From a bacterium (GTDB lineage: Bacteria; UBP15; UBA6099): a stretch of 64,000 nt of DNA. Location of the stretch: NCBI GenBank assembly GCA_029564595.1, contig JAKQPS010000044.1:1-64000 (forward strand). The letters run 5' to 3'. Positions 1-9,300 of the stretch are shown one piece after another. The notes under the pieces were generated by a model, which saw nothing but the letters and a program-made list of their open reading frames with translations, had not been told where the DNA came from and did no database searches. A program made the translations under genes and the position numbers. Numbering within the stretch: position 1 is the stretch's first letter; every line of letters starts with the position of its first letter.

Positions 1-1
1 T

Positions 2-550
2 TCAGGCGGCGTCAAATGTTGGGGAAATAACGACTACGGACAATTAGGCGACGGAACGACCACAGACAGTTATATACCTGTTGACGTTGTCGGCCTTACA
101 AGCGGGATCGCTTCAGTCTCTTCAGGGGTCGACCACACATGCGCGGTCACAACTTCCGGCGGCGTTAAATGCTGGGGAAGCAATTTCATCGGCAAGCTTG
201 GCGACGGCACATCCACAGATAGTTATATGCCTGTTGACGTGGTCGGACTCACAAGCGGCGTCGCCTCAATCTCATCCGTCGGTAACCACACCTGCGCGGT
301 CACAACCTCTGGGGGCGTGAAATGCTGGGGAGATGACTATTACGGCCAACTAGGCGACGGCACAACCACAGATAGTTATACTCCTGTTGACGTTGAAGGA
401 CTTACAAGCGGCATCGCCTCAATCTCTTCCGGCGGTGGCCACACATGCGCGGTCACAACTTCCGGCGGCGTGAAATGTTGGGGAGATAACCTTTCCGGCC
501 AACTTGGCATAAACCCCGGCTGGGTTCCGGTAAATGTGATTGGTTTTTAG
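2..550 (+). CDS. RCC1-repeat surface/secreted protein, 3' end (partial)
   Basis: The open frame enters from the left edge and stops with TAG at 548-550, so only the last 182 residues are seen. They form nearly identical 51-residue units. Each carries a core like [15 protein letters not shown], then [17 protein letters not shown] and [12 protein letters not shown], which is the signature of bacterial RCC1-type beta-propeller repeats. Each unit holds two Cys (HTCAV and KCWG) that could form a disulfide, which fits an exported protein. The last unit is shortened and ends in VNVIGF. Family members are usually large cell-surface or secreted proteins of unknown ligand. The N-terminus, signal peptide and any anchor lie outside the window, so the exact role cannot be given. 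Confidence 0.85.
   Translation, partial: SGGVKCWGNNDYGQLGDGTTTDSYIPVDVVGLTSGIASVSSGVDHTCAVTTSGGVKCWGSNFIGKLGDGTSTDSYMPVDVVGLTSGVASISSVGNHTCAVTTSGGVKCWGDDYYGQLGDGTTTDSYTPVDVEGLTSGIASISSGGGHTCAVTTSGGVKCWGDNLSGQLGINPGWVPVNVIGF
5..484 (+). repeat. Tandem 153-bp coding repeats
   Basis: The segment reading GGCGGCGT(C/T)AAATG(T/C)TGGGG recurs with starts at 5, 158, 311 and 464, exactly 153 bp apart, which is 51 codons. Sequence between copies is highly similar at the DNA level. This suggests recent duplication or gene conversion and a locus that can change length by slippage or recombination. Confidence 0.9.
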
Positions 551-571
551 ATGCGATTCTGTCTTTAACTC

Positions 572-663
572 GTAGGGGCAATTCACGAATTGCCCTCTTC
601 CTTCTGCGCCTGCCGCTTCCCGAAACGCCTTCCTATTCGGGCGACCCAACGGGTCGCCCCTAC
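572..663. repeat. GTAGGGGC...GCCCCTAC double-hairpin element
   Basis: The left hairpin pairs GGGCAATTC (576-584) with GAATTGCCC (587-595). The right hairpin pairs GGGCGACCC (639-647) with GGGTCGCCC (651-659). The unit is bounded by GTAGGGGC at 572 and GCCCCTAC ending at 663. A second composite of the same plan lies at 36295-36358. This looks like a dispersed, possibly mobile, non-coding repeat. Confidence 0.65.
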
Positions 664-700
664 GGTTTGCGTTTCTATTGTTGCTAATGCGCCAGTCTTT

Positions 701-728
701 ATTCGGGCGATTCGTGAATCGCCCCTAC
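701..728. repeat. Third GCCCCTAC-type hairpin
   Basis: GGGCGATTC (705-713) pairs perfectly with GAATCGCCC (716-724) and is followed by CTAC. It shares the ATTCGGGCGA...GCCCCTAC outer frame with the hairpin at 635-663, but its inner arms differ and still pair. Confidence 0.65.
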
Positions 729-836
729 ACATGAATATCTTTATGGTCATTTATTCCGGTTCTAGGAAAATGGGACATTCAGCGCAGCTTTGCGCGATGG
801 GTGTCCCCTTTTCTTCGCAGACGCGTTTCGGAAAAG

Positions 837-882
837 CGGGTACAGGCATCCGCTGAGACGCGCGTTGCCTGTACCCGTTTTT
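837..882. terminator. Probable bidirectional terminator
   Basis: CGGGTACAGGCA (837-848) and TGCCTGTACCCG (866-877) form a 12-bp perfect stem. It is followed by five T on the plus strand and by a CTTTTC run on the minus strand. It sits between the convergent RCC1 gene and ligA and could end both transcripts. It is 290 bp beyond the RCC1 stop, so it could also be part of a dispersed repeat. Confidence 0.5.
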
Positions 883-984
883 CGCCACTCCGAACACATG
901 TTGTCTATGTCTCCGGTTATACATCAATCGCCGCAGTCTAAATTTGTGCGTGTTTATTTTGCATGCGAGGTTTTAAATTCCGGG

Positions 985-2985
985 TCAGCTTTTTGTAAGC
1001 ATTCGTGCGAGGGCGGCTTCGTCGATGACAGGCACGCCGAGTTTGTTCGCCTTTTCGAGTTTTGATCCGGCGTCTTCGCCGCAGACGAGGTAGCCGGTGT
1101 TTTTAGAGATGGAAGAAAGGACTTTGCCGCCGGCGTTTTCGATGTCGCGTTTGATTTCGTCGCGGGGACGGGAGAGCGCGCCGGTGATGACAAAGGAAAG
1201 TCCGTCGAGAGGCCTCGGGCCGTCCGCGCGCCGTTCTTGTGTCATGTTGACCCCGGCAGCCCGCAGTTTATCTATCACGCTCTTCGCGGCGTCCCTCTCG
1301 AAATATTCTTTGACTGAGGCGGCCACGCGCGGCCCGACATCCGTCACTTGAGTCAGCCGCTCCGCGTCTGCGGACGCTATCTCGTCGAGCGAGCCGAACT
1401 CGTCGGCGAGTTGTTTCGCCGTCCTCGTTCCCACCATAGGGATGCCAAGCCCGAAAATCAGCCTGTCCAGCGGGGCCTTGCGGCTGCGGTCGATTGCCTC
1501 TATCACGTTCGCCGCCGATTTCTCCGCCATTCTGTCCAGCGACTCAAGTTTCTCCCGATTCAGCGCGTACAAGTCTCCGAAATCATGCACAAGCCCTTTG
1601 TCCACAAGCTGGTTAATGAGGCTGGGGCCGGCGTTCTCGATGTCCATAGCCTGACGGGAGCAGAAATGAGCCAGCCGCTCCCGCAGTTGGGCGTCGCAGA
1701 AGGGATTGACGCACCGCACGTCCACTTCCCCCTCCTGCCGCGCCGTTTCCGAACCGCAAACAGGGCATTGCTCCGGAAACGCGAAAGGCTTCTCCGAGCC
1801 GTCGCGCTTTTCCTTCACGACGGCCACTATCTGAGGGATAATCTCCCCCGCCTTGCGAACCAGCGCCCTGTCGCCTTCGCGAATGTCCAGCCGTTCTACT
1901 TCGTCCCGGTTGTGAAGCGTTGCGCGTTTGACGATGGTTCCGGACAGGCGCACCGGCTCAAGGTTGGCGACGGGGGTGAGTTTGCCTGTGCGCCCCACCT
2001 GCACTTCGATGCTAACTACGACGGTCTCTTTTTGTTCGGGGGGATACTTGAAGGCGATGGCAAAGCGGGGGTGACGGCTGGTTCCTCCGAGGGCCTTCTG
2101 ATGCGCCATCGAGTTGACTTTTATCACCATGCCGTCCGTCTCGTAATCAAGCTCGCTTCTGCGGGACTCCCATTTTTCGAGATGAGCCACAAGGGCGTCA
2201 ACGTCGCGCAGCGCCTCCGCGTGCGGCTCAACGGGCAGCCCCATTTCGCGTATCATATCCAGACATCCGGAATGGGAATCCGGCATTATGTTTTCGGCGG
2301 CTCTGAGCCAGTAGATGAAGACGCTGAGCGGCCTTTTGGCGGCCATCTTGGGATCGAGCAGTTTCAGCGAGCCTGCTGTGGCGTTTCGCGGATTGGCAAG
2401 AAGCTGCTCCCCCGCCGCCTCCCGCTCCTCGTTCATTTTCTCGAAGTCGGAGCGCGGGATGTAAACCTCTCCCCTGACTTCTAGCTCCTCGCCGGGGTCA
2501 AACTGCCCTTTCAGCCGGAGCGGAACGCTTTTGATGGTCTTGACGTTTTCCGTTATGTCGTCGCCGACCGCGCCGTCGCCGCGAGTCGCCGCGCGCCAAA
2601 GGACGCCGCCCCTGTATGCGAGGGAAACGCTGACTCCGTCTATTTTCAGTTCCGCAACGTATGACGGGGATTCCTGAGCGGGCAGGCTCTTTCTGACCCG
2701 CGCGTCGAACTCCCGCACATCCTCTATGCTGTACGAGTTGTCCAGAGAAAGCATCGGGACCGCGTGTTCGACCTGAGCGAAACCGTCCACCGGAGCGCCG
2801 CCAACTTTCTGGGTGGGAGAATCGGGAGTTACAAGCTCCGGATGTTCGGCCTCCAGCCGCTTGAGTTTTGCGAACAAGGCGTCATATTCGAAGTCGGAAA
2901 TCTCGGGAGAGGCCTGCAAATAGTACAGGCGGTCGTGCCGGGCGATCTCCGACCTGAGATGTTTGATTTCATTTTTCGCGTCCAT
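985..2985 (-). CDS. ligA: NAD-dependent DNA ligase LigA
   Basis: It seals nicks in duplex DNA during replication and repair, using NAD+ as the adenylate donor. The 666-residue length is typical. The N-terminal Ia and adenylation domains carry the KIDG motif with nucleophile Lys114 and the DGMVIKV motif near 284-290. An OB fold follows, then a four-Cys zinc finger (C407, C410, C425, C430), helix-hairpin-helix repeats (about 430-580) and a C-terminal BRCT domain (about 590-666). The ATG at 2985 is preceded by an AAAGGA ribosome site. It lies 38 bp after the unrecognised gene at 3024-3728, so the two are probably co-transcribed. All key residues seen are intact. Confidence 0.97.
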   Translation of the reverse strand: MDAKNEIKHLRSEIARHDRLYYLQASPEISDFEYDALFAKLKRLEAEHPELVTPDSPTQKVGGAPVDGFAQVEHAVPMLSLDNSYSIEDVREFDARVRKSLPAQESPSYVAELKIDGVSVSLAYRGGVLWRAATRGDGAVGDDITENVKTIKSVPLRLKGQFDPGEELEVRGEVYIPRSDFEKMNEEREAAGEQLLANPRNATAGSLKLLDPKMAAKRPLSVFIYWLRAAENIMPDSHSGCLDMIREMGLPVEPHAEALRDVDALVAHLEKWESRRSELDYETDGMVIKVNSMAHQKALGGTSRHPRFAIAFKYPPEQKETVVVSIEVQVGRTGKLTPVANLEPVRLSGTIVKRATLHNRDEVERLDIREGDRALVRKAGEIIPQIVAVVKEKRDGSEKPFAFPEQCPVCGSETARQEGEVDVRCVNPFCDAQLRERLAHFCSRQAMDIENAGPSLINQLVDKGLVHDFGDLYALNREKLESLDRMAEKSAANVIEAIDRSRKAPLDRLIFGLGIPMVGTRTAKQLADEFGSLDEIASADAERLTQVTDVGPRVAASVKEYFERDAAKSVIDKLRAAGVNMTQERRADGPRPLDGLSFVITGALSRPRDEIKRDIENAGGKVLSSISKNTGYLVCGEDAGSKLEKANKLGVPVIDEAALARMLTKS

Positions 2986-3023
2986 CGCCAGTTCCTTTCA
3001 GCCGCGCGCGCGGGCTGCCGGAT

Positions 3024-3728
3024 TCAATCGCCGCCCGCCTGAGCCGCGGCGTCCCCGCTCCCGCCGAAAATCTTCTCTATCCTGTCAGACTCCCGGCGTT
3101 CGATTGTTTCCATGTAATATTGTAGCCGCTCCCTGTGACATAATAGCGTATTGTAGCCATGAATTCCGAATTCTAACGCGCCCCCCGCAATCTTCAACAG
3201 CGGCGCGGGAACGACTCTGAAGACGTCTCTCAAATTGGGAAACCCCTCGATTAGGAGCCTCGAATAGTTGAACACGTCGATCGCGCATTCCAGACGGCGG
3301 CGGGCGTCTTCCACGCGGGTCGCGGCGCGGCACAACTTAAAATATGCGTCGTCGTCGAGCGGACACGGCGGCGGCGGCGACTTGCGCATCTCCCCGGCTA
3401 TGCGCCTGTTCGCGTCGTTCGTCAACTTGTCGAGTTCAAGCAACTGCCTCGCTGTTTTCACTGTGACCGGATGGAAAACGATTTTGAAGAAAGGATTGCG
3501 GATGATGCGGCGGATGGAACGGTTGCGGCCTTCGAGCGCCGCCCTCTCTTCAGGCGGAGGATATATCTTCTCAAAGAAAAAACTTTTCAATTCGTCGGCG
3601 TCGTCGATATCCGCGTAGTCGCGCTCCAGCCTTCCCCTGTGGTAATCGTAAATCAACGACTCCGCGCGCGGTTCCGCAGGGAACCCGCTCCCCGCGATTC
3701 CACCAATGTTGTCCGCTTCTTCATTCAT
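3024..3728 (-). CDS. Unrecognised soluble protein, about 234 aa
   Basis: I do not recognise a characterised family. The protein is charged and largely helical, without a signal peptide or membrane segment. It contains a stretch reading ELKSFFFEKIYPP near the N-terminus. This is loosely like the FFLEELYG motif of an uncharacterised proteobacterial family, but the match is too weak to use as a name. The ATG at 3728 is preferred over a GTG two codons upstream. A perfect TATAAT lies only 10 nt before this ATG, so the mRNA may be nearly leaderless. It sits just upstream of ligA and downstream of the TPR gene, all on the minus strand. Function unknown. Confidence 0.7.
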   Translation of the reverse strand: MNEEADNIGGIAGSGFPAEPRAESLIYDYHRGRLERDYADIDDADELKSFFFEKIYPPPEERAALEGRNRSIRRIIRNPFFKIVFHPVTVKTARQLLELDKLTNDANRRIAGEMRKSPPPPCPLDDDAYFKLCRAATRVEDARRRLECAIDVFNYSRLLIEGFPNLRDVFRVVPAPLLKIAGGALEFGIHGYNTLLCHRERLQYYMETIERRESDRIEKIFGGSGDAAAQAGGD

Positions 3729-3738
3729 AACCACATTA

Positions 3739-3744
3739 TTATAA
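3739..3744 (-). promoter_or_regulatory. TATAAT -10 box close to start codon
   Basis: On the minus strand a perfect TATAAT lies 10 nt upstream of the ATG at 3728. No good -35 is seen at 16-18 bp. If it is used, the transcript would begin about 4 nt before the start codon. Confidence 0.35.
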
Positions 3745-3817
3745 TCGCCGGGAAGTCTTTAATGCTCCGGCTTCGTTTGAAATCTATTTGGATACGCTTT
3801 TTGATCCAATAATTTCC

Positions 3818-6361
3818 CTAAAAAATATCCTGCAGGCTGCCTGCGCCCTGTCTTGCGAGTTGGCCCCAGTATCCTCTGGGGTCTGCTTCGATGGTTTTCT
3901 GAAAATACACGAGAGCTTCCTTCTGCCGGTTCATGGAAGCGAGGAGAGAAGCCAGCCGCGCGCACGCCTGCGGCTTGAGTTCTTTTGGCTCCGGCGCGTC
4001 TGCCAAGATTAAATAGGCGGCGACAGCTTGCTCAAGCCTGCCTTCTTTTTCGAGGAGAGAGGCGAGCATAAGCGCCGAGTGGTCTTTCATCGCTCCTTCC
4101 GGCAGGGCGACAAGCAGGCCGCGCAACATCGCCTCCGCGCCTTCGGCGTCGCCCGCGAGCGACTTCCTCTCGGCTGCGGTTATCGCCTGAACATGGATCG
4201 GATCGGCGGTCTCCGCGTCCTTTAAAAAGAGCGCGCGGCTGATGGCCTCTCCGACGCTGCGGCTTTCAGGGTATCGTCGCGCAAGATTCAGATAAAGCTC
4301 TACCGCAGCCTCGAACCGAAGCGAGAACCGCTCGATTTCCGCTCTGTAAAAAAGAATCCTGTCGGCGAACCTCTGAGCGCGCGGGTCTGAGGACAACCTT
4401 TCTAAAGCCACTCCGGCGTGTTCGTATTCTCCGAGTTTGAACGCCGCCACAGCCTCTTCCACTTCCGCGAGAGAGCGGTACGGACTTCCGGGATGCTCCG
4501 ACGCGAGCCTCGCGTAGTATCCTCTCGCAGACAACACATCGCCTCGTTCATTGGAAATCCTAGCGATGAGGGCGAGAGCTTCGTCCGCCTGAGGGGCGTT
4601 GTGAAAACCATCAGCGACCTTGCGGAAACAGTTTTCCGCCCTGACGGCCTCGCCGGAGGCGAGCCACGCCCTGCCCGCCTGCATGAGTTTGACGGAAGGG
4701 TCGCCCGGTTCAATTTCGGCGGCGGACTCGAACAGGCGCGCGGCGAGCGCTGGGGCCGACCGGGACATCAGACGTCCGGCGACCTCCGACCTAGCGTCCG
4801 GGCGCGCCTGTGAAATCTTTTCCATCCTCTGCTCGGCTCCGGCTTCGTTCCCGCGCAATATCAGCGCCTCGGCGGACATCAGCCAAAGCTCCGCGATGTC
4901 TGGCCGGGCGTCTGCGGCGCGCTCTATCATCCCGACCCCTTCGCCTTCCGGCCCCTCCGCCTCCAGCAGTTTGAAAACCGCTTCCCGCGCGCCCGAATCT
5001 CCGGGCGTTTCTGCGATGACTTTCAAATACTCATCTATCGCTTCCCTGTTCCTCATCTGCATCTGGAGTATCCACGCCATATCGCGCGCGAAAAGAGACG
5101 GCTGCCCCAGCGCTTCCCGCCCGCGCGTGTACAAATCGATTATCATGTCGTACAGCCGATGCTGCCTGAGGTATCCCGTCATCCGGTAATACGACTGAAC
5201 ATCGGAAGGATTGAACGAAGCGGCGGCCCTCCATGCTTCGAGAGCTTTTTCCATTTCCCCTTCGGCGAACCACAGCGCGCCGAGTTCGCGAAGCGCCGGC
5301 TCGTATCCGGGTTTTATTTCCAGCGCGCGCTCAAGGGTTTCCCTCGCCTTTGTCACCCATTGCTCTTTGTAATACATCTTCGACAACTCGACCGCGTCGG
5401 CGACGCTGCCCGGTTCCGTCTTCAATATGGTTTCCAGTTCCAGCATCGCCTCTATCGTCTTTCCATCCCAAACATACAAATCCTTTAGACGGCGAGCCTG
5501 CTCAAGGTCACCGGGCGCGTTTTTCTTATTCTGTTCGAGCGCGGCGACAAGTTCCTTCATCCGTCCGGCGTCCTTGTAAGCCTTGAACAACAGTTCCCTT
5601 AACCCCCTGTTGTCCGGCTGCTCTTTGGTCAGGCTTTCAATCACCGGAATAGCTTGATCATATTTGGCTCTGTCGAGCAGGATGTTGAACAACTGCAACC
5701 GAACGGAGACATCGCCGGGGCGGACGGACAGGAAGGCCGCAGCCGCCGTTTCGGCTTCGTAAAGCAGCCCCGCCCTCGTGTACATCTGGATGAGTTCGCG
5801 GCCCGCCCTTTCGGCGGATTGCGTTCCGGTTTTCGCCACGAGCGACCGCAGGACAGCCGCCGCCTCTTCCCTCCTTCCCAGACCTTCGTAAAGGAACGCG
5901 ATATCGAACTTCACCCTATCCGCCACGCCGCTGTCGGGATACAAGTCGAGGCAGGCCTCGTAAAGCGCCGCCGCGTCCGCGCTCCTGCCGCTCTTTCTGA
6001 TGATGTCGGCGGCAAACGCGAGAGCCTCCGGCGCGCGCGGATGAGACTGGTTCTCCGTCGCCGCCCTTAAATACGCCGCCTCCGCCTCCGCCGGACGCCC
6101 CATATTCTCATACAAGCGGCCCAGTTGTATCAGCGCCTCGCACGCAAGCTGATCCGCCGGATGTTCATCCGCTATCCGCGCCAGCATCGCCGCAGCTTCC
6201 GCCCGCCTGCCGCCGCTGATGAGGCTCATGCTATCGTTGAACATGTCTGCGGGAGTCTTTGTTTCAGCTCGCGCAACGCCGAGCGCGAAGAGCGGCAAAA
6301 ACATCGCGGCGGCCGCCGCCACCCATGACATCTTTATTCGTCCGGCAAATATTCTTTTCAT
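3818..6361 (-). CDS. Periplasmic TPR-repeat protein
   Basis: The protein has 847 residues. An N-terminal signal peptide runs to about residue 33 (hydrophobic core AAAAAMFLPLFALGVARA). Most of the rest is made of tetratricopeptide repeats: helical pairs with the W/L-G-Y-A-x-A spacing, for example RLYENMGRPAEAEAAYLRA and ALWFAEGEMEKALEAWRAA. TPR arrays bind other proteins, and the signal peptide places this one in the periplasm or at the outer membrane. It lies 35 bp after the DUF4175-like gene on the same strand and is very probably in its operon, so the two products may act together in the envelope. There is no enzymatic domain. The partner is not known. Confidence 0.85.
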   Translation of the reverse strand: MKRIFAGRIKMSWVAAAAAMFLPLFALGVARAETKTPADMFNDSMSLISGGRRAEAAAMLARIADEHPADQLACEALIQLGRLYENMGRPAEAEAAYLRAATENQSHPRAPEALAFAADIIRKSGRSADAAALYEACLDLYPDSGVADRVKFDIAFLYEGLGRREEAAAVLRSLVAKTGTQSAERAGRELIQMYTRAGLLYEAETAAAAFLSVRPGDVSVRLQLFNILLDRAKYDQAIPVIESLTKEQPDNRGLRELLFKAYKDAGRMKELVAALEQNKKNAPGDLEQARRLKDLYVWDGKTIEAMLELETILKTEPGSVADAVELSKMYYKEQWVTKARETLERALEIKPGYEPALRELGALWFAEGEMEKALEAWRAAASFNPSDVQSYYRMTGYLRQHRLYDMIIDLYTRGREALGQPSLFARDMAWILQMQMRNREAIDEYLKVIAETPGDSGAREAVFKLLEAEGPEGEGVGMIERAADARPDIAELWLMSAEALILRGNEAGAEQRMEKISQARPDARSEVAGRLMSRSAPALAARLFESAAEIEPGDPSVKLMQAGRAWLASGEAVRAENCFRKVADGFHNAPQADEALALIARISNERGDVLSARGYYARLASEHPGSPYRSLAEVEEAVAAFKLGEYEHAGVALERLSSDPRAQRFADRILFYRAEIERFSLRFEAAVELYLNLARRYPESRSVGEAISRALFLKDAETADPIHVQAITAAERKSLAGDAEGAEAMLRGLLVALPEGAMKDHSALMLASLLEKEGRLEQAVAAYLILADAPEPKELKPQACARLASLLASMNRQKEALVYFQKTIEADPRGYWGQLARQGAGSLQDIF

Positions 6362-6396
6362 GCGGCACGATCCAGCCGCGCCTTTCGCGCGGCGCT

Positions 6397-9300
6397 CTAT
6401 TCGTCTTTCAGCAATTCTTTGTAGTAGTTTTCTATAATGCCCTCGAAACCTTCGGGGGCCGGCTCGTCCTTCAGCTTTCCGATCTGCCTCAGCACATGTT
6501 CCGGCAGCGAATCGCGCGACACGTCTATCGCCTTGGGAGAAACGGCGGGGGCATAACCCTTCGCCGATTCGGCAACCCTCTTCTCATCAAGCGACTCCTT
6601 GCGCAGAGACAAAGCGGACTCCCTGAGCCTTCGCAGCGCGTTCGACTGCCTCCTCTTCACCTCGACCGTGATCCTGCCCCCCTCCATGTCTTTGCGTATC
6701 ATTTCCATCTCTTCGCTTATTTGTTTAAGCCGCTCCGACATCCCGCCGACGTTTCCCATGTCATCCATGAGTTGTCCGAGGCCGTCTCCAATAAGCTTCT
6801 GCTGCATGGCTAGGCTCTGCATTCCGGCGGACATCTGCGGGATAGGCAGGCCGGAATCGCCGAGCCTTTCCGTGGCCTCGTTGAGCGCCTGTTGACTATC
6901 GGCAAGCTGACGCAGCCTGCCCATGAACGACTCCAGCTCGGACGCGGAAGACTCCATGCCGGCGCGTTTTTCGGCGTCCAGCAGAGAGACCGCAAGCTGG
7001 TTCAGCCGCAGGGACGCCGAGTTCTGGCTCGACGCCGCTTCGTCCAGCTTCATTTCCGAAAAACTCTCCACAGAGCGAGCGAGCGCCCGCGCCGCTTCCG
7101 CCGCGATCAACGGCGCGTTTTGGGACACTGTTAGAGAGAAAGAAGCGAGCGCCGCCGCGTCTTGAGCGAGAGCCTCCGCGGCCAGCCGCGCCGGTTGTTG
7201 CTCATCCGCAGCCTTCTTAAACTCAGGGGCCGAAGGCCGCGCGCCCGTCCTCTCCATCATTTTCTCCGTTCGCGCCCTAGCCGCCTCGTGCGCCGCGGAC
7301 ACATCAAGCGTCCCCCTCAACAGCCTCCTTATCATTTCCTTCTCTTTCGCCGACATCTTTGCCGCAAACTCGCCCGCCGCGCCTTTCAGCTTGTCGTTCA
7401 TCTTGCGCAAAGTCTCCAGCGCCGCCCGCTCGTTGTCCGCCGCTTTCTTTAGAGAGCAACGACCGAGCGAATCCCTCGCGCCCGCCATCTTTCCTTTTAA
7501 CTTTTCAGCGCCGGCCGTCTCCGCCGCCGACTTGAGCGACTCCGCCGTTTCCGGCGACGCCCCTTTCATCTCTTCAGCCAAAGCCTCTATGTAATCAAGC
7601 GCGGAATCCGCGCCGTCGTGTATCCGGGCCTGTTCCCGCGACTGAGCCGCCGCCTCGGAACATTGCGCCGCGTCCGGCTTCCTGTCCCCGGCGGCCTCGT
7701 TCAGAGCCTGCGTCCTGTCAAGAAGGCTCTCCTGCCTATCCTCAAGCTCCTTGAACCGCGCGCTCGCCGCCGCAAGTTTCTGCTCTTCCCGCACGCGCTT
7801 CATCTTCTGGATCGTCCTGTCGAGATTGTCCAGCGCCTCCCTCCGCTCCTTCATCGCCTGCATCATCAGCGCGTCCGTGTTTTCGAATCTCGCGCTCTCC
7901 AACTGCTTCCTGATTTTTTCGACAAGCTCGCGGATTTCGTCCGTCATTATCTCGCTCATGAGCTTGTTCAATTCATTCATTTTCGAAACCGTCTCAAGGT
8001 TGACGAATTCGTTGTTCCTCATGCGCTCGACAGTTTCTTCCAGCCTTTTCGACAGTTGGGCAAGCTCCGAATCGAGCGCGAGCGTCCGCTCTACCGCACG
8101 CTCCGTCTCAGCCTTCCATTTCCTTCCGCCGTCTTCCCTGAGTTCGCGGGAAAGATTCCGCGCCATCTCCTCCGTTCTTTCAGCAAGACTCCGGCCTTCG
8201 CCCAGCAGCGCCTCCAAATTCATTTCGATGTCTTCCTGCGCGGCGAGTATTTCCCTGTAGTCCTCCATCTTCGACAGAACCCTAACGCGCCTGATCTCCG
8301 ACCTCGCGGTTTTCGGCCCCGTCAGCGCGTCGTTGTCGGTGGCGGAAAGAAAATATTCCAGCGTCTCTCCCTCGTAAACTCCCAATTCTTTCAGGTCAAG
8401 CCGGAATTCAAACAGCAACTCTTTTCCCGGCCTCGCGTTTATCTGGACAGTTTCATGCCTCCCGGAATCCGCCGCCCGATAGTGAACCGATACCCGGTCG
8501 ACACGATAGTCGTCCCTCGATTCGCCTCTGACAGTAATAACCGAGTCCTTGTTGGCGTCGATGTCGTTCTCGGGCTTGATTATCGCAATTTCGGGCGGCT
8601 CGTCCGCAACCGACTCAACCACATAACGCGGCGGTTTCGCATTGACGAACCCGTTTTCGTCGGTCAGCAGAATCTCATATCTGCCGCTTCTCTCCACATC
8701 GAAACTGCCTTCCGCGGTCGCGCCGTCAACTATCAATTCCGTCTCGGCCCCGTTATCGAATATAAGTCGCGCGCTTCGCAGAGGCGAAGTAGCTTCCGCA
8801 GATATGAACACTTGAGAACCGAACGGAGCCTTAATATCCCCGCCGCCTGAACGCCTCTCTTCCTTCAAACCCGTGTGGCTTGGATAGATAATCTTCAGGC
8901 TCACCGACCTCACTCCCGGCGGCTCGATAGCCTTTACTGTGTATTTACGCGATTGAAAACTTTTGTATTCAACTGAATAAGACATGTCGCCGGGGAGCGA
9001 GTCTATCTTGAATACGAACGACGATGCGTTTCCGTTAGCCGCGCGCGCCAACTTCATCTTTTCCGCGCGCGGCTCAAGTCCAGACCTCTCAAGAACGACG
9101 ACGGGTGTTCCAGATGAAACGCCCGTAAGTCTCGCTTCTAGCGCCACTTCGCTTCCGACAGGAGCTACAATATCTCCGGTAATCCATTCAAGCTTGATTT
9201 TTTCGCGTACAGGCAAATAAGGGGGAGCCATATAAGAGACAAACCCGGACGGCGAGGCTCCCCCTATCGCGAACGCCGCCGTCACAACCGCCCCTGCCGC

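Larger units (their letters stand above)
551..984. other. Gene-free spacer with stacked hairpins
   Basis: No credible coding frame lies between the RCC1 gene (plus) and ligA (minus), which converge here. The stretch holds three GTAGGGGC-type hairpins (572-728) and a long inverted repeat that could end transcription from both sides (837-877). Between them is unassigned sequence that includes a GGGACA...TGTCCC pair around 772-816. Confidence 0.6.

Noticed and set aside
5-484. CRISPR array
   Set aside because: The period is 153 bp, the whole unit repeats without unique spacers, and it is in one open coding frame.
1348-2484. Long plus-strand reading frame (378 codons) antisense to ligA
   Set aside because: It lies fully opposite a complete, well-conserved ligA. 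GC-rich genes often have long antisense frames, and the translation has no recognisable domain.
7618-8850. Plus-strand frame of 410 codons opposite the DUF4175-like gene
   Set aside because: Rich in Arg and Pro without any domain, as expected for the antisense of Glu/Lys/Ala-rich coding DNA.
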